Part shown: piece by piece, positions 6,727-12,235 of the stretch | Numbering within the stretch: the first letter of the stretch is position 1 | How the letters are laid out: every line of letters starts with the position of its first letter | DNA from: Dictyoglomaceae bacterium | Lineage (GTDB): Bacteria > Dictyoglomota > Dictyoglomia > Dictyoglomales > Dictyoglomaceae | Assembly: GCA_026417425.1 (NCBI GenBank) | Contig: JAOADF010000115.1 | Location: 1 to 12,235, forward strand | Length of the DNA: 12,235 nucleotides | Direction of reading: 5' to 3' | Position numbers and translations under genes: made by a program | The notes under the pieces: model-generated | Told to the model about the DNA's origin: nothing | Database searches by the model: none | What the model saw: only the letters and a program-made list of their open reading frames with translations

Positions 6727-8091
6727 TTAGGTTATAAACTTTTTGAAGATTTCAAGAAGGGTATTTTCATCTCCAACATTTCCAGGAAAAACTACATAAT
6801 GAAGTCCAGGATATTTACTTTCTTTTCCTAATTTCCATATAGGTATTCCTGGAAAAATTTGTCCTAAAACCTTTACTTTTTTTACTCCTAATCCCTTTTG
6901 GGCTAATACATGGGAAGTTATTCCTCCCTTTGCAATTAGGAAATCAGGTCTTTCTCTAATATTTTTTACTAAATTGCTCAAAAAATTTGATATTTTTTGT
7001 CCCATTTTAAGATCATTAAATTTTTTATCTTTAAAATATTCTCTTTCCGTGTATATAACTAAAGATTTTCCCCTTCTTAAAACTTCATCAGTTTTTATGA
7101 TAATACTATTTAAAGATTTTTTCGAATTATTTATAATATCTTTAATCTTAACTTCAAATTTTTCTATATTTGGATGATTTAATAATTTGATAAGTTGCAT
7201 AGTTGTCATTTTTACATAGGAACCAACTATTATTAATCCTATCTCTCCTTTTTCTGGCAATATCAGGTCCTTTTCTTCAATTCCACCTCTAATCTTTACG
7301 AAAGAAGCTGCTGTTCTATATAAAAATCTCTTTCCTTCCTTTTCTGCTTCTATTAATCCCAATACAAAAACTTCTAAATCCTCATCACAAAGGGAATTAA
7401 TAACTATAGGTTTTCCTCCTTCTACTTTTAATAATATTTTTTTTATTCTTTCAGGTCCACCTAATCTTATATCCTCAATGGATATGGATAAGACATCTTC
7501 TTTTTTCCAAAGACCTTTAGATTTTTCTTCTATCCAAGAGGGAAGATGAGAATTCTTATATCCAAAGGCTGGATCTTGACTAAATTCTGTTTTGTTAACT
7601 TCTATTAATTCGTCATTTCTTATTATATAATGGGTATCAAATACTGTAACCCTTTTACCTTCCCCAAAATATGGGACGAAAATTATACCATCATAGGGTC
7701 CAATAAAATTCATTAATGTCTTAACTTCCCCAAAAAAGTGTCCTCTGAGAGTGGAATCACTTCTACTTATTACTTTTAAATATTTTAAATCTCCATATTT
7801 TAAAAGTTTTTGAGCAATTTCTTTATTTAAAGAGATAGCTTTCTTTTCAGAGTAAGCTCGAGAGTTAGTTAGAATATAGAAAATATTTTCTTTGGATAAA
7901 GTTTCTTCTAAAAGATCTTCTTCAAAGGTTAAAAGTAGCTGAATATCATGGACTGTTTGACATCCAGTAGGATCATCATCTAATACTACAATCTTGTTAT
8001 TTAAAACATGGTTTATATCTCTAATCTTTTTTCTTGCATTTGGGATTTTTAATATATTTGGCAAATTTTTTCTAATCTCTGAATATCTCAT
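6727..8091 (-). CDS. Four-carbon acid sugar kinase family protein (DUF1537, OtnK-like)
   Basis: A 454-residue kinase with the two-domain DUF1537 architecture. Known members phosphorylate 3-oxo-tetronate (OtnK), D-threonate, D-erythronate or 3-oxo-isoapionate (OiaK). The N-terminal substrate-binding domain shows DDDPTGCQTVHD (38-49), ILTNSRA (73-79) and SRSDSTLRGH (109-118). The C-terminal nucleotide-binding domain shows GSYVKMT (290-296), KGGITS (388-393) and PGNVGDE (436-442). All signature motifs are intact. It lies 42 bp downstream of the dehydrogenase in the same direction. No Shine-Dalgarno is visible in the AT-only stretch before the ATG, which contrasts with nearly every other gene here; translation may be weak, or the start may be misplaced. 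The pairing with a dehydrogenase suggests oxidation and then phosphorylation of a hydroxy acid or polyol product (inference). The exact substrate is unassigned. Confidence 0.9.
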   Translation of the reverse strand: MRYSEIRKNLPNILKIPNARKKIRDINHVLNNKIVVLDDDPTGCQTVHDIQLLLTFEEDLLEETLSKENIFYILTNSRAYSEKKAISLNKEIAQKLLKYGDLKYLKVISRSDSTLRGHFFGEVKTLMNFIGPYDGIIFVPYFGEGKRVTVFDTHYIIRNDELIEVNKTEFSQDPAFGYKNSHLPSWIEEKSKGLWKKEDVLSISIEDIRLGGPERIKKILLKVEGGKPIVINSLCDEDLEVFVLGLIEAEKEGKRFLYRTAASFVKIRGGIEEKDLILPEKGEIGLIIVGSYVKMTTMQLIKLLNHPNIEKFEVKIKDIINNSKKSLNSIIIKTDEVLRRGKSLVIYTEREYFKDKKFNDLKMGQKISNFLSNLVKNIRERPDFLIAKGGITSHVLAQKGLGVKKVKVLGQIFPGIPIWKLGKESKYPGLHYVVFPGNVGDENTLLEIFKKFIT

Positions 8092-8133
8092 AATAAGTAT
8101 TTTCTATTATTTTTATGTTTCTAAAATCTTAAC

Positions 8134-9195
8134 TTAAGGAATTAAAATTACCTTTAGAGATTTATCTCCTTCATGTACAAGTTCTATTCCCTCTTTAAAG
8201 TTTTCCAAGGGAAGAGTATGGGTAACTATTAAATCTGCCCTTACTTTTCCCTCTTCTAAATATTTTATAGCTTTAGGATAGCAATAAGGACCTAAATGGG
8301 CTCCATAGATATTTAGTTCTTTCACATCTCCAATCACTGACCAATCTACACAGACAGGTTCCGAGTGAACTCCAAACTCAACAAAGGTTCCCAATCTTCT
8401 TATCATTTTTAAACCTTGAATAATTGCAGATTTAGAACCGCTAGCTTCTATATAAACATCGCATCCATAACCTTCTGTAAGATTAAAAACCCTTTGAACA
8501 GCATCTTCTTCTAAGGGATTAATAACTATATCCGCACCTAATTTCTTTGCAATTTCCAATCTATAAGATTTTAAATCTATAGCAATAACAAGATCAGGAC
8601 CTTTTAATTTTGCAACTTGAAGCATAAATAATCCAATGGGTCCCATACCTGCAATTACCACCACATCCCCTAATTGAATATTTCCCCTTTCCACTGCATG
8701 GATGGCACAAGCTAAGGGTTCAATAGTTGCAGCATACTCTGGTTTTATACTCTTGGGAACCTTATGATTTATGGCATTTGCTGGATACTTCATAAACTGA
8801 GCCCAGGATCCTTCTGCTTTTTCTTTAATAAATCCGTAGATATCATGTTGTTGGCACATCCAATATTTTCCTTCTTTACAAAATCTACATTTACCACATG
8901 GAATAATTTGTTCTGAAACTACCATATCTTCAATATCAAGCCCATATTTTTCCTTTGCTCCTTCTCCCAGTTCCACTACTTCTCCCACAAATTCATGTCC
9001 CGGTATTACTGGAGCTTGAATATAAGCTGGAATATCTTCAGTACCCCAAACTCTAAACCCATAATAGGTTTTTACATCACTGGCACATATTCCTGTGGCA
9101 AGAACTTTAACTAAAACTTCTTCCTTTCCAATTTTAGGAATGGGTCTTTCCTCAAGACGATAATCAAAGGGTCCATAAACCACAACTGCTTTCAT
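8134..9195 (-). CDS. Zinc-dependent polyol/sugar dehydrogenase (MDR family, erythritol/threitol dehydrogenase-like)
   Basis: A 353-residue medium-chain dehydrogenase that oxidises a secondary alcohol with NAD. The catalytic zinc site is C37 in GICASD, H67/E68 in PGHEF and E159 in TIEPLACA. The structural zinc cysteines are C100, C103, C106 and C114 in the CGKC...MC lobe. The Rossmann motif GMGPIG is at 183-188, and D207 in AIDLKSYR ends beta-2, favouring NAD over NADP. The segments YIQAPVIPGHEF and QQHDIYGFI resemble erythritol/L-threitol dehydrogenases, so a four-carbon polyol or related substrate is plausible but unproven. The ATG overlaps the stop of the upstream DUF4129 gene by ATGA, and its GGGAGGT ribosome site lies within that gene's last codons, so translation is probably coupled. 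The DUF1537 kinase follows 42 bp downstream. Confidence 0.9.
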   Translation of the reverse strand: MKAVVVYGPFDYRLEERPIPKIGKEEVLVKVLATGICASDVKTYYGFRVWGTEDIPAYIQAPVIPGHEFVGEVVELGEGAKEKYGLDIEDMVVSEQIIPCGKCRFCKEGKYWMCQQHDIYGFIKEKAEGSWAQFMKYPANAINHKVPKSIKPEYAATIEPLACAIHAVERGNIQLGDVVVIAGMGPIGLFMLQVAKLKGPDLVIAIDLKSYRLEIAKKLGADIVINPLEEDAVQRVFNLTEGYGCDVYIEASGSKSAIIQGLKMIRRLGTFVEFGVHSEPVCVDWSVIGDVKELNIYGAHLGPYCYPKAIKYLEEGKVRADLIVTHTLPLENFKEGIELVHEGDKSLKVILIP

Positions 9196-10445
9196 TTTTT
9201 ACCTCCCATAAGTTTTTTGTATAGAGAAATAAATTCTTTAATTAAATCGGAAGAAGGAGTTTTTATATTATATCTTACAAAGATATAAATCTCTCTTATT
9301 TTAGTTAATATTTCGGAATTAAAGACATTTTTAGTTTTTTCATATATATCAAGGGTAGTAAAGGAGGGGAGAATTTCTATACCTCTCTTCTTACTTTCCA
9401 TAAGATATTTTTTATAATATTCTCTTATGATTTCCAATTCTTTTTTCCTCTTAAATCTTGAGAGAAATCTTTCGAAAGGATTATTTTTAGGAAAGATAAA
9501 TTCCCTTTCTTCTTTATATATTTCCTCTTTTCTATTAAGAAAGCCTTCCCTTTTTAGAAGCCAAAAAATAATAGCAACAGCAATTGATATGACAAGAATA
9601 GAAAAAACTATTATTATAAGAGTATCAAGAAAATTCCAATAAGATTTTTTTGGTCCTAATAATAATTTTAAGATGTTTTCAAGTTGAGGAGAGAGGGATT
9701 CAAATCTTTTAGGCTGTATTTTTATGACATTCCTAGAAGAAAGAAAAAGTATTAAATAATAAATTAATTTTTGTATAAAATAACCAACAATGATAACTAC
9801 TACTCCTATTAAAAGAATAAAAAGGTTTAACAGAAAATGAAAAATAGTAAAAAGGGTTGAGAAGAATATATTTCTTACTGAAGGAATGCTGAGAATTAAA
9901 GATAAAAGAATAATGATTATGCTATATCTAAGATTTATCATAATAATTCTTTTATCTAGGGGATTATATTCCATATATCTTAAGGTTCTTAACAAAAGAA
10001 CCGATATTACAAGATAAATAAAAATATAGGGAAGGACAAGTCTCTCTATGTTCGAAAATCTATGGGGAGAGATCTTTAATAGTATGGAGATAAAAAGAAC
10101 AATAAAGATTATGGGAAGAGATTTCTTAAAGTATTCTAGGAAGCTTCCATATTTAACCTCTCTTAAATCTATGTAAAGGAGTCGAAACCCATAGATAGAA
10201 AAAATAAGAATGAAAATCTTATCAAATGATGAAGGATACAGGAAAATGGGAATAAGATAAAGAAGAAAAGATATAAAAAATAGAGTTTTATTCTTTCTCA
10301 GATGAAGGGATAAAAAAGATAGGAGAAAAAGGAGGAAAAAAGTAAATTCATTTAAATTAAGGTCAGAGATTAAAATAAAGGCAAAGGATAAAAGGGAGAA
10401 AGTAAGAGAAAGCTTAGAAATTAAATTAAGAAACAAAAGCCCCAT
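9192..10445 (-). CDS. Multi-spanning membrane protein with C-terminal DUF4129 domain
   Basis: A 417-residue membrane protein with roughly nine to ten hydrophobic segments (about 7-27, 33-48, 53-71, 76-91, 110-124, 136-153, 173-190, 193-235 as one or two, and 272-296), followed by a basic cytoplasmic tail. The tail (about 334-415) contains IIREYYKKYL, KKRGIEILPSFTTLD and YIFVRYNI, the pattern of DUF4129, which is often found at the C-terminus of membrane transglutaminase-like proteins. No transglutaminase Cys-His-Asp core is seen, so this is the membrane plus DUF4129 part only. It overlaps the DUF58 gene by 20 bp and forms with MoxR and DUF58 a widespread but poorly understood envelope or chaperone module. 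Only a weak GGGAAAG precedes the ATG; no nearby alternative start is better. Family assignment rests on the tail pattern and the gene order. Confidence 0.8.
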   Translation of the reverse strand: MGLLFLNLISKLSLTFSLLSFAFILISDLNLNEFTFFLLFLLSFLSLHLRKNKTLFFISFLLYLIPIFLYPSSFDKIFILIFSIYGFRLLYIDLREVKYGSFLEYFKKSLPIIFIVLFISILLKISPHRFSNIERLVLPYIFIYLVISVLLLRTLRYMEYNPLDKRIIMINLRYSIIIILLSLILSIPSVRNIFFSTLFTIFHFLLNLFILLIGVVVIIVGYFIQKLIYYLILFLSSRNVIKIQPKRFESLSPQLENILKLLLGPKKSYWNFLDTLIIIVFSILVISIAVAIIFWLLKREGFLNRKEEIYKEEREFIFPKNNPFERFLSRFKRKKELEIIREYYKKYLMESKKRGIEILPSFTTLDIYEKTKNVFNSEILTKIREIYIFVRYNIKTPSSDLIKEFISLYKKLMGGKK

Positions 10446-11562
10446 TTCTTTCCCAGTTTACAAAATATTTTATTATTTGAGGTGAAATAAATTCAAGATT
10501 ATCAGGATAAAAGGAGATGACAATAATCTTATTTGATTCATTCTTCATAGAATTTATATAAGGAATATATTCTTCTAAAATTTTAGGAGTAATAATTACG
10601 TAAGTTGAAATGAAAAACTTTCTTTCATTATATTTTCTGATTATATTTTCTAAGGGCCAATTGAGATTATAGGATATTCTGCCCAAGTATTCTAAAAAAA
10701 CAGATAAATGTAAATCTCCTAAGGAAGGATATATGGTATTTTCTTCCCTTGTAAGACCATATATTAGAGCATTAGTTAAAAGTCCAAAGGGTATTTTCCT
10801 TTTATGAAAAGTCTCTCCAATTCCTCTAGCAATGGATATACAAGCTTCTATTGCAGGTTCATCAATTCTTAACCAATATGGTTTTGAACATTCCACATTT
10901 AAAATTATCATGGAATTATTTTCATAGGTAAAATCAAAATTCTTTACCATGAGCTCTCCATGTTTAAGGGATAAAGGCCAATGTATAGTTTTTGCAGGTT
11001 CCTGTCCTGTATATTCCTTTATTCCTATGATCATTGTAGGATCATCAATGATCCATCTTTTAACAGAGATATCTCCATTATAATCTCCATAGGGGATAAT
11101 TTCCTTCTCAATATCAATTTTTTTAGGTAATACCACAATCTCTTGATTAAAGAAAAAATTTTTAGAAACCACATTTAATCCCAAAAAGTCCCCACCTAAT
11201 AGGGAGACCTCTCCAAAGATGTATCTTCCTCGAGAGTTACAAATTGCTTTATAGCTTCTTTTTACCCTCTGAAAGGGAAGGAGAAAAAAGGTCATGGTGT
11301 GATAAAAGTATCCTTTATCAATGAATTTTTCTATTTTAAATTTATATTCTAAAATAGAGGGAAGTTGTTCTATCACTTGTAAAAATGTTATAGGAATTAA
11401 CTTTTTATTTTCTATAATGGTAGTTATTGTAAATTCTTCTCCTATTTCCACAATCCCTTTAGAAAGTTCTCTTTTGTAGGAAATGTTATGGAGAATATAT
11501 TTCTTTGAAATATTATGGATCAATATTCCTAAAAGAATAAGGAAGAAAAGGATGTATATCAA
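10426..11562 (-). CDS. DUF58 domain-containing protein
   Basis: A 378-residue DUF58 protein, a partner of MoxR ATPases, with a von Willebrand factor A-like fold. A single hydrophobic segment (about 2-16) anchors it in the membrane. The beta-rich region after it includes the family segment RGRYIFGEVSLLGGDFLGL (111-129). The DUF58 signature lies at about 180-210: IKEYTGQEPAKTIHWP, then HGELMVKNFD. The usual YxxGDxxRxIxW reads YTGQEPAKTIHW, so the conserved Asp and Arg are changed, an atypical variant. The start is TTG at 11562, with GGAGG 11 nt upstream inside the end of the MoxR gene; no in-frame ATG is available near it. It follows MoxR by 3 bp and overlaps the DUF4129 gene by 20 bp. Confidence 0.88.
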   Translation of the reverse strand: MIYILFFLILLGILIHNISKKYILHNISYKRELSKGIVEIGEEFTITTIIENKKLIPITFLQVIEQLPSILEYKFKIEKFIDKGYFYHTMTFFLLPFQRVKRSYKAICNSRGRYIFGEVSLLGGDFLGLNVVSKNFFFNQEIVVLPKKIDIEKEIIPYGDYNGDISVKRWIIDDPTMIIGIKEYTGQEPAKTIHWPLSLKHGELMVKNFDFTYENNSMIILNVECSKPYWLRIDEPAIEACISIARGIGETFHKRKIPFGLLTNALIYGLTREENTIYPSLGDLHLSVFLEYLGRISYNLNWPLENIIRKYNERKFFISTYVIITPKILEEYIPYINSMKNESNKIIVISFYPDNLEFISPQIIKYFVNWERNGAFVS

Positions 11563-11565
11563 TCT

Positions 11566-12234
11566 TTATATTTCCTCCACAGGAACCTTGATATTTTCAA
11601 GAAGCATTTTTACAAAATCGTAAATATCTCTACTTTTTGATACTCCTGAAGTTATTATTCTATGGTTAAGAATATAGGGAGCAAGTTCTTTGATATCCTC
11701 AGGGATTATATAATCCCTTCCTTGAAAGAGGGCATAAACCTGACATCCTTTAAAAAGGGCAATACTTCCTCGCGGACTTACTCCTAATTGAATATTATCA
11801 GAATTTCTTGTTTTATCAATTATATCTAAAAGATAATCCATTACTTCCTTTGATATTTTTACATGGCTATAATTTTTCCTTACATAATCTATCTCTTCTT
11901 TAGTTATTACTGTTTCTATACCTTCAAGCAAATCAAAACGCCTATTCCTATTTATAATTTCTACCTCTTCCTCTCTTTTTGGGTATCCTATTTTTATTCT
12001 CATAAAAAATCTGTCCAGTTGCGCCTCAGGAAGAGGAAAAACTCCATAAGTTTCAACAGGATTTTGAGTAGCAAGTACCATAAAGGGATCGGGGAGTTTT
12101 CTTGTAATTCCATCTACAGTTATTTGTCTTTCCTCCATTGCTTCTAATAGACTCGATTGAGTTCTTGGAGTTGCTCTATTTATCTCATCTGCTAATATTA
12201 TATTAGCAAAAAGAGGTCCAGGTTTAAATTCAAA
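11566..12234 (-). CDS. MoxR family AAA+ ATPase, 5' end missing
   Basis: The C-terminal 222 residues of a MoxR-type ATPase; the gene enters from the right edge, and its Walker A region lies outside the window. Reading on past the Met codon at 12138 to the edge gives an in-frame extension with Walker B IILADEINR and the MoxR hallmark ATPRTQSSLLEAMEE. This shows that the Met is internal. Downstream are sensor 1 in VLATQNPVE, the pre-sensor/arginine-finger segment PLPEAQLDRFFMR, and a lid domain with SPRGSIALFKGCQVYALF, GRDYIIPEDI and LNHR. MoxR ATPases act as chaperone-like remodelers, often on DUF58/VWA partners. The DUF58 gene follows after 3 bp, as expected for this module. Family assignment is secure; the client is unknown. 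Confidence 0.95.
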   Translation of the reverse strand, partial: FEFKPGPLFANIILADEINRATPRTQSSLLEAMEERQITVDGITRKLPDPFMVLATQNPVETYGVFPLPEAQLDRFFMRIKIGYPKREEEVEIINRNRRFDLLEGIETVITKEEIDYVRKNYSHVKISKEVMDYLLDIIDKTRNSDNIQLGVSPRGSIALFKGCQVYALFQGRDYIIPEDIKELAPYILNHRIITSGVSKSRDIYDFVKMLLENIKVPVEEI

Positions 12235-12235
12235 A

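Noticed and set aside
8128..8138. Small palindrome CTTAACTTAAG at the dehydrogenase stop
   Set aside because: It is only 11 bp, AT-rich and not placed at a promoter; no better than chance.
9267..9272. TATAAT on the minus strand upstream of the dehydrogenase as its promoter
   Set aside because: It lies within the DUF4129 coding sequence, has no -35 match at 16-18 nt, and such hexamers are expected by chance in AT-rich DNA.
11566..12138. MoxR gene starting at the Met codon at 12138
   Set aside because: The frame stays open to the window edge and the upstream part encodes the Walker B motif and MoxR hallmark residues, so the Met is internal.

Overview
This 12.2 kb window is AT-rich bacterial DNA. 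It has compact operons with short gaps or ATGA overlaps, strong GGAGG-type ribosome sites and a preference for AGA arginine codons. The gene style and content suggest a thermophilic, plant-polymer-degrading bacterium such as Dictyoglomus. That placement is an impression from composition and gene content; no marker gene is present to confirm it. There is no rRNA, tRNA, CRISPR array, insertion sequence or phage gene.

Plus strand, 1-4838: a catabolic operon already running at the left edge. It holds the 3' end of tctB (small membrane subunit of a tripartite tricarboxylate transporter), a strong hairpin over the tctB stop codon, tctA (large membrane subunit), a xylose-isomerase-like TIM-barrel sugar isomerase/epimerase, a crotonase-fold protein, a D-lyxose-isomerase-type cupin and a BKACE (DUF849) beta-keto acid cleavage enzyme. 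The mixture of carboxylate uptake, two sugar-isomerase folds and two acyl-CoA-type enzymes does not match a textbook pathway. It suggests breakdown of a sugar acid or similar hydroxylated carboxylate.

Minus strand, 12234-4830, converging on that operon: first a MoxR-DUF58-DUF4129 module (AAA+ ATPase, von Willebrand-like protein, multi-spanning membrane protein). An ATGA overlap then leads directly into a zinc-dependent polyol/sugar dehydrogenase, followed by a DUF1537 four-carbon acid sugar kinase. After a 104-bp gap comes a transketolase split into N- and C-terminal subunits. The gap holds a clear promoter and a 24-bp near-perfect palindrome of GntR type lying over the -10 box and predicted start site, so the transketolase pair probably has its own repressible promoter. 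The two convergent operons overlap by 9 bp at their 3' ends (4830-4838).

Together, the dehydrogenase, kinase, isomerases, split transketolase and TTT transporter look like parts of one regulon for a C4/C5 or branched sugar (acid). They recall the tetronate (OtnI/OtnK) and apiose/apulose pathways, but signature partners of those (OtnC aldolase, PdxA2, RuBisCO-like protein) are absent from the window. The complete route, if it exists, may be undescribed.
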